Source: a virus. From it: a stretch of DNA of 42,291 nt. The DNA is taken from positions 1 through 42,291 of the IMG/VR virus record IMGVR_UViG_3300005563_000053; one strand, given 5' to 3'. Shown piece by piece: positions 24,173 to 31,445 of the stretch. Made by a program: the position numbers and the translations under genes. The notes beneath the pieces were generated by a model, which was given only the letters and a program-made list of their open reading frames with translations, searched no databases and had not been told where the DNA came from. Within the stretch, counting starts at the first letter, position 1; each line of letters starts with the position of its first letter.

Positions 24173-25518
24173 CTTATGTCTGCGTAGTAGCTCATGATGA
24201 GCCGCCTGACCGGATCGGTGATCACCAGCCGCATCGTTCGCACCCGGAATTGCCCCAAAGAACGCCAGATAGCTCGCGTGCGGTACTGACCGATTTTCCC
24301 AAGCGAACGCCACAGTTCGTTCGACCATGAACGGCCGCCATCGTCCGAATAGCAAAGCATGATCTGGGGGTCAGATCCCCCGTTTAATCCAACGCCGGTT
24401 TCGCAATAGACCTCGAAGGCGTACATCGTCACCCGCACGCGCCCAGCCCCGATCTGCGGCAACTCGACCTCTACCGAGATCGGCTCGCCGTCTTCGGTGT
24501 TGCTGTCGAGATTCGGCGTATAAAGCAGGCCGGCATAGGCGTCCGACAAGATGGTGCGGTTCCATGCCGTGATCGAACCACCTACCCGCCAGTTGATCGT
24601 CTGCCAGCTTTTGCGCTCGTGCCATGCGCTCGTTGCCATGTCATAGCAGAACGTGCCCTGCCCGGTTGAAATGCAGTAGAATTTATGCCCCTCCTGGGAA
24701 TAGGTGAACGCCCTCGCATAGGTTGCGTTGCGCAGCTGGTATTCGATAGCATGGGTTGAAATCCGCATCGGTGTATAGCCGTCGAGCCTGTAGACGGTCT
24801 TGTCGTCACCCACGAAATGCACGCTGTTGTCGATCTTGGCGATGCTGTCGCGATCGAAACACCCGCGCTCGATAAAGGCATTTCCCTGCCGCGCAAAGAC
24901 ATTGTCCGCGCCGCCGGCATTATAGAACACCTCGATCGTATTGGCCCCATAGAGCTGCAGTTCGCGGTGATCGTTGACGATGCCCGTAAGGCGGTCTGGA
25001 GACCCCTCGGCGGTAAAAACGTCGAGCAGGTCATAGGAGAGCCCGTCAGCGATACCGGAATAAATGCACTGGTCGGAATCCTTGATCACCCAGACGAAAT
25101 AGCTATCGATATAGGCGACATCGACAACCCCAGGCAGGTCTGTGGGAGTTTGGACAGTGCCGCCGGAATAGACATAGCCATTCGGTTCGGCGGCGATTGC
25201 TATCTCCGCGCCGTTGTTGACCATCTTGACCACGCCAAGGCCGGGGACGCTTCCTAGTAATGAAACAGACCCATTCGCATCGACCGAATACAGACTCGTC
25301 CCAGCTACCGCGTAGATCTTGTCGCCCATGAAGGTCATGCCGCGCACCGGATCGGTGCCGAGAACGGCAAATCTGTCGAGACCCGGCGTGGCCATGATCG
25401 CGAGATCGTCCTCGCGGTCGCCATCGGCCTTCTCGGCAAAGCAATTGACGATCTTGGCGCCGCTCCAGGGTAGAGAACGCCCTTGGCTATATTGGAGTGC
25501 CGGTTTGACCTTCGCCAC
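24169..25518 (-). CDS. P22 gp10-like packaged-DNA stabilisation (tail hub) protein
   Basis: 449 aa, close to the 472 aa of P22 gp10. The N-terminus carries the family signature: N-C-F-A-E-K-A-D-G...MATPGLDRFAVLG-x-x-P-V-R-G-M-x-F-M-G-D-K-I-Y-A-V-A-G-x-x-L-Y, and repeated Gly/Asp beta strands suggest a propeller-like fold. It plugs the portal after packaging and forms part of the short tail. GTG start overlaps the TAG of the gp4-like gene (TAGTG). Confidence 0.85.
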   Translation of the reverse strand: MAKVKPALQYSQGRSLPWSGAKIVNCFAEKADGDREDDLAIMATPGLDRFAVLGTDPVRGMTFMGDKIYAVAGTSLYSVDANGSVSLLGSVPGLGVVKMVNNGAEIAIAAEPNGYVYSGGTVQTPTDLPGVVDVAYIDSYFVWVIKDSDQCIYSGIADGLSYDLLDVFTAEGSPDRLTGIVNDHRELQLYGANTIEVFYNAGGADNVFARQGNAFIERGCFDRDSIAKIDNSVHFVGDDKTVYRLDGYTPMRISTHAIEYQLRNATYARAFTYSQEGHKFYCISTGQGTFCYDMATSAWHERKSWQTINWRVGGSITAWNRTILSDAYAGLLYTPNLDSNTEDGEPISVEVELPQIGAGRVRVTMYAFEVYCETGVGLNGGSDPQIMLCYSDDGGRSWSNELWRSLGKIGQYRTRAIWRSLGQFRVRTMRLVITDPVRRLIMSYYADIR

Positions 25519-26270
25519 TAACGCCGCCAGTGATAATCAGGCTGGAGATAGATCGAAGATGTCTCCTGATCGAAGCCTCGCAATTGGCCTAGCAGCATCG
25601 CGGCCTTGGTCTCGATCTTGGCTGACAGCCGTGGATCATTGACCGGATATTCCGTCTGCAGGTCGTCCGCGAGGTTCCAGATGATTGCCTGGAGCCATTC
25701 CTGCGGAAAATCAGCCCCATCGTTCGAGTTGATCATGTCGTCGAGTGTTCTCAAAACATCAACCGTGATGATGTTCTGCGCCGCGGCCTGAACCGAAGGC
25801 GCCGGCCACAAATGGAGCACCCCACTGTTGCGCTGCGCATCGTAATAGAAATTGACCGGCGTCGAGGGCGAGGTGAGTTTGTTGGGCTGGTCGAGATATT
25901 CCGAGCGCGACCACATGAACATCGGCGTCTCATACCCGCCCGACAGCAGCCCGCGGCGCGCGGAAAGCACCCGCAACGGCTTGGGATTGAGCGGATAGGC
26001 AGCCTGGCCACCGACGAGGTTGATCGTACGCTGTTCACGCGCCCATAGATGCTCGATCGTCCCCCATGTCTTGATCAGCAGATTGAGCGAGTCCATCCCG
26101 CGCGCGTACATGTCGGCGGTGACCGCCTCCCCCTCTGACCCGACACCAAGCAGGCTCAGCGCCTTGCGGATGATCTCATTGGCGACCAGCGTGAATGAAG
26201 ACTGGCCCGATAGCCCGGTGTGGTCGGTGCCTTCGCCAAGGATATCGAGCGCGAGGAGATCAAGCAGCAT
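25518..26270 (-). CDS. P22 gp4-like tail accessory (head-completion) protein
   Basis: 250 aa. The N-terminal half (NEIIRKALSLLGV...A-x-x-M-Y-A-R-G-M-D-S-L-N-L-L-I-K-T-W) and the later WLQAIIWNLADDL are conserved in the P22 gp4 family, which binds beneath the portal and connects it to the tail. P22 gp4 is 166 aa, so this one has extra C-terminal sequence, as in related phages. ATG at 26270 overlaps the end of the previous gene. Confidence 0.85.
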   Translation of the reverse strand: MLLDLLALDILGEGTDHTGLSGQSSFTLVANEIIRKALSLLGVGSEGEAVTADMYARGMDSLNLLIKTWGTIEHLWAREQRTINLVGGQAAYPLNPKPLRVLSARRGLLSGGYETPMFMWSRSEYLDQPNKLTSPSTPVNFYYDAQRNSGVLHLWPAPSVQAAAQNIITVDVLRTLDDMINSNDGADFPQEWLQAIIWNLADDLQTEYPVNDPRLSAKIETKAAMLLGQLRGFDQETSSIYLQPDYHWRR

Positions 26271-26424
26271 CAACCTTCTCCCAACCGTTGCGCTCGATCG
26301 TTACCGCAAGCCTTGCGTCAAGCCTTGCCTCCTCGATCGGGATTGACCTGCGTAGCTGCCCCGCGACCGTGATCTCATAGGCTTTGCGGTCGCCCGACAT
26401 GCGTCCCTCGATCCGCCCTTCCAT
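26260..26424 (-). CDS. Small conserved structural-block protein, 54 aa
   Basis: Beta-rich short protein (AYEITVAGQLRRSIPIEEARLD) with TAATG coupling to the gene upstream and an 11-bp overlap with the gp4-like gene downstream. ATG at 26424 replaces the longer frame, which lies inside its neighbour. Function unknown. Confidence 0.55.
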   Translation of the reverse strand: MEGRIEGRMSGDRKAYEITVAGQLRRSIPIEEARLDARLAVTIERNGWEKVDAA

Positions 26425-26654
26425 TAGAGATCGTCCGCTGTGACATCTCCCGGCCCGACAAAAACATCCGGGCTTTCCGGGCTCGAAAAAGGCAATGACT
26501 GATCGTCCCGCACGCCGCGGACGAACTCCTGCGGGTGACGGCGATCGGCGAATCTGCGATGAACCAGCAACCCGTCCCATTGCCGCACGATCTCGGATAG
26601 CTTCACCTTGAAGCCGGTGCGCATGCAGATCGCGTTCGGGCCGGGCTCAGCCAT
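26424..26654 (-). CDS. Conserved phage protein, 76 aa
   Basis: The opening MAEPGPNAICMRTGFKVKL followed by VRQWDGLLVHRRFADRRHPQEFVRG is a pattern I recognise from small proteins between coat and neck genes of alphaproteobacterial and pseudomonad phages. One Cys near residue 10 may pair with another protein. Role not known. Confidence 0.65.
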   Translation of the reverse strand: MAEPGPNAICMRTGFKVKLSEIVRQWDGLLVHRRFADRRHPQEFVRGVRDDQSLPFSSPESPDVFVGPGDVTADDL

Positions 26655-26896
26655 CAGTAGAGCGCCAGAATGTTAGTCGCCGTAGTGCCTGTCGCAAGAA
26701 CCTTGTCAACTTGGACAGGAAGGATTCCGATGGGGACGGACTTGAAGGTGACGGTTGATCCGAGGGCTGTCCTGACAGCCACGTCCCCAGAAACGCCCAC
26801 ATAAAGGCTCCTTGCCGTCCGAATGACCGTAGAATCGCTGGTCGTCACCGCTACCGCGTCATAAGCGGCCGATATGTCATGGCTGCGGCCGCTCAT
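26654..26896 (-). CDS. Spike-base-like protein (RCAP_Rcc01079 type), 80 aa
   Basis: The sequence AAYDAVAVTTSDSTVI...ARSLYVGVSGDVAVRTALGSTVTF...P-V-G/I-I-L-P-V-Q-V-x-x-V-L-A-T-G-T-T-A-T-N-I-L-A-L-Y matches the pattern of the RCAP_Rcc01079 spike-base family first seen in the Rhodobacter gene transfer agent. Such proteins form a small beta-barrel where head spikes attach. A second, diverged copy of the domain is encoded at 27596-28003. Confidence 0.75.
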   Translation of the reverse strand: MSGRSHDISAAYDAVAVTTSDSTVIRTARSLYVGVSGDVAVRTALGSTVTFKSVPIGILPVQVDKVLATGTTATNILALY

Positions 26897-27586
26897 TTAC
26901 CGCCTCGATTTTGCCGCGAGGAAATAATCCACCGTCATCGTTCTCGCATTGGCAGAGTCCGTCTGGATGCCGAACGAAACGGTCGTGGTGGTGTCTGGCA
27001 GGTAATTTGCCGATACTCCGGTAATCGAGCCCTTTTGCACGCGGTCCTGATAGAAGCTGACGGTGTCCTTGCCGTCCCAATACCAGGCAAGCTCAGTGAA
27101 GGTGTCCGCAGCCAAAGAACCGACCGCCACCGACGAGCTGCCGGTCGTCGCATTCTTGCGGACGATGCCGGTGATGGCGCCCGTTGCCGTGGTCGTCAGG
27201 AAGTAAATGCCGTCCGTGACATCGAGCGGCGTGGTGTCGATCACCTGCAGCCCAACAACCGCGGTCGTCGCGAGCGTCGAGACCTTGAAGCGCGTCGCAA
27301 ACCATGCTGGCTTGGTCGTCTCGAACGTGAACGAAGCGATTGTCTTCTGAAGAAAGGTCGAATCGCCCGAAGTGTTCGAGGTGGTGATCCCGAGCAGGCC
27401 GCCATCACCGGCTACCAGGGCAGGCGTCGAGGTTCCTACGACAGTGATGGTCCAATCACCCGCCGTATAGGTATTGAAATCATCACGATAGAGATGCTGG
27501 TCGGTCTCGTCAGGATGCGTGTAGGCACCGAACGGATCAGTGGCTTTCCTCGTGCTTAGGCCAGCCGGAAGGCGTGTGACAGACAT
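26897..27586 (-). CDS. Virion surface protein with jelly-roll-like fold, 229 aa
   Basis: Thr/Ser/Gly-rich beta protein with alternating strands (DDFNTYTAGDWTITVVGT; WFATRFKVSTLATTAVVGL; FTELAWYWDGKDTVSFYQD), resembling LamG/concanavalin-type jelly rolls on phage heads. It sits between two spike-base-like genes and is probably the matching head fibre or spike (inference). Confidence 0.6.
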   Translation of the reverse strand: MSVTRLPAGLSTRKATDPFGAYTHPDETDQHLYRDDFNTYTAGDWTITVVGTSTPALVAGDGGLLGITTSNTSGDSTFLQKTIASFTFETTKPAWFATRFKVSTLATTAVVGLQVIDTTPLDVTDGIYFLTTTATGAITGIVRKNATTGSSSVAVGSLAADTFTELAWYWDGKDTVSFYQDRVQKGSITGVSANYLPDTTTTVSFGIQTDSANARTMTVDYFLAAKSRR

Positions 27587-27595
27587 ATAATCCCC

Positions 27596-28003
27596 CTATG
27601 CGAAGCCGACGATGCCGGTGGCGGTGGTTCCCGTCGCCCGGACATATTGAACACGAAGCGGAAGCGGTATGCCCGCGATTGCAGAAACCACTACATCCGA
27701 ACTCGAACCGCTGGTCCTGAGCGTGATATTACCCGTTGCCTGGGCGACAATCGCGCGCGGGATGACCGAAAGCGCGCTGCTGTCGTTCGGCGTGATCGAA
27801 AATGCGTTGGTTGATGGGGCTACCAGCGCCAATGCGGCCAGCAGCGTCGTGCCGCCTACCGGAAGCGGGGAAGCATCGGAAACATCCGTTGCGAAGCCCT
27901 CGGAACCGAATGCGACCTTTTCGCGCGGGAATTTCGTGGTGCCGATCGTATCGACCGGAAGCACCGTGCCGGCTGCAGGTGCTATTACCGTATCATAAGA
28001 CAT
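27596..28003 (-). CDS. Virion protein with second spike-base-like domain, 135 aa
   Basis: An N-terminal half of 70 residues (FPREKVAFGSEGFATDVSDASPLPV) is followed by a C-terminal domain that parallels the 80-aa spike-base protein: GNITLRTSGSSSDVVVSAIAGIPLPLRV...VRATGTTATGIVGFA. Probably a head decoration or spike attachment protein; the duplication is visible by eye. Confidence 0.65.
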   Translation of the reverse strand: MSYDTVIAPAAGTVLPVDTIGTTKFPREKVAFGSEGFATDVSDASPLPVGGTTLLAALALVAPSTNAFSITPNDSSALSVIPRAIVAQATGNITLRTSGSSSDVVVSAIAGIPLPLRVQYVRATGTTATGIVGFA

Positions 28004-28061
28004 GTTTCACTCCGAGCGTTCTAACCGAACGCCGGTTGCCCGGCGCCCGAGGAAACAATCA

Positions 28062-28970
28062 TCAGGCGCCAGGCGAACCCGCCAGTGCGCGCCAGTCGGA
28101 CCAGCCGGTCGAATAGCGCTCATAAGCCTTGTATTTGAGGTTGGACGTGTCGAAATCGCCGTCCTGCTCGAACGTCGCTGCCTCGCGCTGGAACAGCTTG
28201 AGGCCCTCATCCACATCGGTGCGAATGAAGAAGGCATCGGTGTCGGTCAGATAATGGTTGATCTTCACGCCATCGGGGAACATCCCCATCGACCGCAGCG
28301 CGTTGATGTCGTTGTTCGCGGTACCGCTCTGGCCGGTCGATTTCAGGATGCGCGCCGCCTCGAATTCGAGGTCGATCGGCACAATCAACGAACGCGGCTG
28401 AACCGAGATCTTCATGCCGCGCGAATTGGTCATCTTGCCGATCAGGATGCACATATCCTCAAGCGAAGCCTCCGATAGGTCAGCGGCCACCGCGAGAGTG
28501 TTGGACTGGTTGCCGGAAAGGCTGGGATGCGAAGTCGAGAGCAACGTCGCGCCGTCAGCCCCGAGATAGGAGCTGTTGAATGCGCGATTATACATATTTG
28601 CGACGACGTTCTCCTTGGTCTGCCGCATCGAAAAGGCAAGGCTGCCCGTCCGCTGCATGCCGATCTTCTCGTAGAGATTGTCCTGGAGCGCTTCATGCGT
28701 GATGATGAAGCCCAGCGCATAGGCAATGTGCGTGTAGCGCGACGTGATACCCTGTGCCGCGGTATCATAAACAATCGCGGAGCCTTGCGGCTTGATCGGA
28801 GCGAGGCCGAAGCCGGTCATCTCCTGATCTTCCTCATAGGCCTTGTCCGAAGAGGACACGTCCACGAGGTCTTTCCACTCGGGACTATATTCACCGTACT
28901 TCGTACCCCAGCGTGCATTAAGCCCCGGCCAGAGCGCTTTGGCGATGGCGCCTGTGGTAATCGTGCTCAT
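28062..28970 (-). CDS. Major capsid (coat) protein
   Basis: 302 aa in the canonical place after the scaffold. Recognisable phrases include LWPGLNARWGTKYGEYSPEW, YTHIAYALGFIITHEALQDNLY and GKMTNSRGMKISVQPRSLIV...FEAARIL, which I recognise from HK97-fold coat proteins of this podovirus group (a Mu-gpT-like lineage). No cleavable N-terminal delta domain is obvious, in keeping with a separate scaffold gene. It forms the icosahedral shell. Confidence 0.85.
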   Translation of the reverse strand: MSTITTGAIAKALWPGLNARWGTKYGEYSPEWKDLVDVSSSDKAYEEDQEMTGFGLAPIKPQGSAIVYDTAAQGITSRYTHIAYALGFIITHEALQDNLYEKIGMQRTGSLAFSMRQTKENVVANMYNRAFNSSYLGADGATLLSTSHPSLSGNQSNTLAVAADLSEASLEDMCILIGKMTNSRGMKISVQPRSLIVPIDLEFEAARILKSTGQSGTANNDINALRSMGMFPDGVKINHYLTDTDAFFIRTDVDEGLKLFQREAATFEQDGDFDTSNLKYKAYERYSTGWSDWRALAGSPGA

Positions 28971-28974
28971 GACC

Positions 28975-29574
28975 TTAGACCCCCGCTACCTGGTTCACAT
29001 ATTGATGACGATTGATGCGGACGTGGAACACGCTCGCATCGGAGCCGGAGCTGACCGACGAACCAATGTCATTGTCGGCACGGTTCACAATCCCGATGAT
29101 CTTGAGATCGAGGGTATTGGTCGTGGCCTCGCCAACATTGTTGAGCGTGACCCCGGAATAGCCCGTATAGGTCGAGCCGGAACCGACCGCGAAATTGGCG
29201 TTCAGGCCAATATCGTTCGCAGTCAGCGGCGTTCCGCCGGTTCCCTGCTGGATTTCATAGAGCGTGTTGGGGTCGTCATCGACCAGCAGCACGCGCGTGG
29301 TGGATGCCGCGCAGTAGATCGTGCTCGTCGCCACATCGGGCAGCACGCCGACCACAACGCCGACAATCACGTCCCCGGTCGCGGCCTGGATGACGTTCGG
29401 CATGGTCGCGCCGTTGACGGTGGAAGAACCACCCGTCAGCTTGACCGGGTCGCCGATGAAAATAGCGGTCGAATCGCCGCTGTCGTGAACATAGGAACGA
29501 AGGGCGCCCGTCACATATTGACCGTTGACCCCACGAACCGGGATCAGACCCTTCGGTGCATTGACATTCGCCAT
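28975..29574 (-). CDS. Head structural/decoration protein, 199 aa
   Basis: Starts MANVNAPKGLIPVRGVNG and continues with beta-rich, Thr/Gly/Val-rich sequence containing FIGDPVKLTGGSS and VIVGVVVGVLPD. This layout is found in a small protein encoded next to coat genes in many podoviruses and siphoviruses and is taken as head decoration or stabilisation. Four bases separate it from the coat start. Confidence 0.7.
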   Translation of the reverse strand: MANVNAPKGLIPVRGVNGQYVTGALRSYVHDSGDSTAIFIGDPVKLTGGSSTVNGATMPNVIQAATGDVIVGVVVGVLPDVATSTIYCAASTTRVLLVDDDPNTLYEIQQGTGGTPLTANDIGLNANFAVGSGSTYTGYSGVTLNNVGEATTNTLDLKIIGIVNRADNDIGSSVSSGSDASVFHVRINRHQYVNQVAGV

Positions 29575-29620
29575 GATGGCACCCTTTGCGCTTCGATCGC
29601 GGGTGCCGGATTAATGGACC

Positions 29621-30106
29621 TCAGCGATCGGACTTGATTGAACCATGGCCGTAGGTTTCGGTAACCATTTGGCCTGTTGAATCACGCCCGGCGATGATCG
29701 CATCATCTATCTGCCGATTGTGCGCCTCTTTTTCGGCAACACCCTGGGCATATAGCTCGTCTGGGGTTTCCATAAGATAGGCTCGGAGAGGTTCGCCGTT
29801 CGCCTTGGTGCCTACGAGGCGTGAAACGCGCGAACCGGCATCGGATGACTGGATGCCTTGCTCAGTGACGTGATCGTAACCCAATTCACCGGCCTCTACA
29901 AGCCTGTTTTTATCATCATTGAACCAGCGGCGGCTATAACCAGGCCGCGTCGGTGCTGAAAGCTTGGCGGCATGGCCCCCAACGGACGGCCTGCGGCGGC
30001 GTCCATTCGCTGCGACAGGCGCGGTTTCAGCTGGTTTTTCAACGACCTGCGGCTGTTCTGGAGCTGTAACCCTTGGGCGGCGGCCACGTCTTACTGGTGC
30101 TTCCAT
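29621..30106 (-). CDS. Hypothetical head-region protein, 161 aa
   Basis: The first 60 residues are basic and Pro/Arg-rich (RRGRRPRVTAPEQ), probably disordered; the rest has YSRRWFNDDKNRLVEAGELGYDHVTEQG, a pattern I associate with small proteins between scaffold and coat genes. ATG at 30106 has AAGGAT 6 nt upstream. Role unknown; RNA or DNA contact possible from the basic tail. Confidence 0.65.
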   Translation of the reverse strand: MEAPVRRGRRPRVTAPEQPQVVEKPAETAPVAANGRRRRPSVGGHAAKLSAPTRPGYSRRWFNDDKNRLVEAGELGYDHVTEQGIQSSDAGSRVSRLVGTKANGEPLRAYLMETPDELYAQGVAEKEAHNRQIDDAIIAGRDSTGQMVTETYGHGSIKSDR

Positions 30107-30116
30107 TGTTCGATCC

Positions 30117-30914
30117 TTAGTCAAATTTATATGACTTTACGTAGTCTTCACGGCTCTTGATGATGCCGTTTTTCACCCATTTATCGCACATCTGCTTGGC
30201 TTCCGCCGGCAGATCTGCATAGGTTTTGCCTCCTTTAGGGGCGCGAGCGGTGCCGCCACCGTCAACTGGATTGCGTGGCTTTGGCTTTTCCGCCTCGAAT
30301 TCTTCCGCGAACTTGGCCTTGACCTTGTCCGTGATCGCATCAAGGTCGGCGCGATCGATAAAACCGCCCTTGCGCCGGAAAAGGATATCGGCCTGCGCCG
30401 TTGCATAGTCCTGCATGGCGCGGTTGTCGTCGAACCACTTGTTTTCGCGGCGCCAATCAGCGAATTCCTCGGCGCGTTGCTCGGCGACCGCGACATCGTC
30501 GGGGGCTATCTCAGACTTTGACGGTTTTTCGAGCTTGTCCAGCTTTTCAGATGCCCTGTCATGCGCTTCGACATCGCCGGTTTCGACCGCGGCGCGTTGT
30601 TCGGCCCGAATTTCCGCCAGTGCCCGCTCATAGGCACGCGTTTCAGCCTTGGAGAAGAACTCAGCAGCCTTAGCCGTGTCCTTCTCCATCTTCTCGAGCC
30701 GCTTGAGCAATGCCTGGTTCTGCGACCGCAGCACCGGCATGAGTTCCTGCCCGCGATCGTAGAAGGTTTTGGCATCGACATGCTTGGCAGGATCGCCACC
30801 GAACTCGTCAGCCGCCTTCCAGCCGATCTTGCGCGCTTCCTTCTCGTAGTCGATCTCAGGAACTGCGGTCTCCACAACCTCTTCGGTCTCTTGTGGGGCA
30901 AGTTGGGTGGCCAT
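30117..30914 (-). CDS. Scaffolding protein, 265 aa
   Basis: Highly charged and helical, with an acidic start, long coiled-coil stretches (about 55-145, RLEKMEKDTAKAAEFFSKAE) and a basic C-terminus (KPKPRNP...VKNGIIKSREDYVKSYKF), as in scaffolds whose basic tail binds coat. Lies two genes before the coat. GGAGG 7 nt before the ATG gives a strong start. It guides procapsid assembly and leaves before maturation. Confidence 0.75.
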   Translation of the reverse strand: MATQLAPQETEEVVETAVPEIDYEKEARKIGWKAADEFGGDPAKHVDAKTFYDRGQELMPVLRSQNQALLKRLEKMEKDTAKAAEFFSKAETRAYERALAEIRAEQRAAVETGDVEAHDRASEKLDKLEKPSKSEIAPDDVAVAEQRAEEFADWRRENKWFDDNRAMQDYATAQADILFRRKGGFIDRADLDAITDKVKAKFAEEFEAEKPKPRNPVDGGGTARAPKGGKTYADLPAEAKQMCDKWVKNGIIKSREDYVKSYKFD

Positions 30915-30916
30915 GA

Positions 30917-31225
30917 CTATTCCTCCAGCCTCGCTATGACATCTTCATCCCGGATGATCCGGTAATCCTCGCCGTCGGCACCTTTCAAAAGCGCTCCGGA
31001 ATATTGGGCGATCAGCACCCGCTCACCCTCGTGAAGCTTTTCGATCCATTCTGCGAAGCAGGACTTGCCAATCGCGATGATCGTTGCCTTTTGCGCAGCG
31101 TATTTCTGCTTCTCCAGCGACGATTCAGGTATGATGATCCCGCCAGACGACTTCACTTCCGGCGGGTCGACCTTGACCAGCATCTTGAGATCGACCGGGA
31201 CCATCCCAGATGTGTTATTCCTCAT
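30917..31225 (-). CDS. GroES-like co-chaperonin
   Basis: 102 aa with the GroES layout: VPVDLKMLVKVDPPEVKSSGGIIIPE (9-34; the S-S-G-G-I-I-I-P segment sits where the mobile loop of GroES binds GroEL), then ATIIAIGKSC, GERVLIAQYSG (68-77) and EDYRIIRDEDVIARLEE at the C-terminus. GroES forms the lid of the GroEL folding chamber; a phage copy probably adapts host GroEL to phage coat or another head protein, as T4 gp31 does. Placement beside scaffold and coat genes supports that. ATG at 31225 or 31228 overlaps the end of the preceding small gene. Confidence 0.82.
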   Translation of the reverse strand: MRNNTSGMVPVDLKMLVKVDPPEVKSSGGIIIPESSLEKQKYAAQKATIIAIGKSCFAEWIEKLHEGERVLIAQYSGALLKGADGEDYRIIRDEDVIARLEE

Positions 31226-31445
31226 CATCTTCCCCGTAGAAGTGCCTGACATCATCAGGCCTCAGGTACTGGAGCGAGCCCAGGACCGCCGCCTCCGTCT
31301 GGCATGACGGATCCATCTGCTGGCCCCGGCCCCATAGCTCCTGCATCTTCTCCCGGCGGTCCTTGAGGTATTTCAGGAACTCCTCCGTCACCGGGTGGCG
31401 GCGCCATGCCTCCAGCGCCTCCGGGTTGCATAACTGGCGCACCAT
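31215..31445 (-). CDS. Small conserved protein overlapping the portal 3' end, 76 aa
   Basis: Starts with ATG at 31445 (GTG at 31442 is the alternative; GGAGG precedes both) inside the last 190 bases of the portal gene, in another frame, and ends inside the GroES-like gene. The product reads EAWRRHPVTEEFLKYLKDRREKMQELWGRGQQ...TEAAVLGSLQYLRPDDVRHFYGE, a coherent helical pattern that I recognise as a small head-region phage protein. The quality of this frame argues it is real despite the overlap. Confidence 0.65.
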   Translation of the reverse strand: MVRQLCNPEALEAWRRHPVTEEFLKYLKDRREKMQELWGRGQQMDPSCQTEAAVLGSLQYLRPDDVRHFYGEDDEE

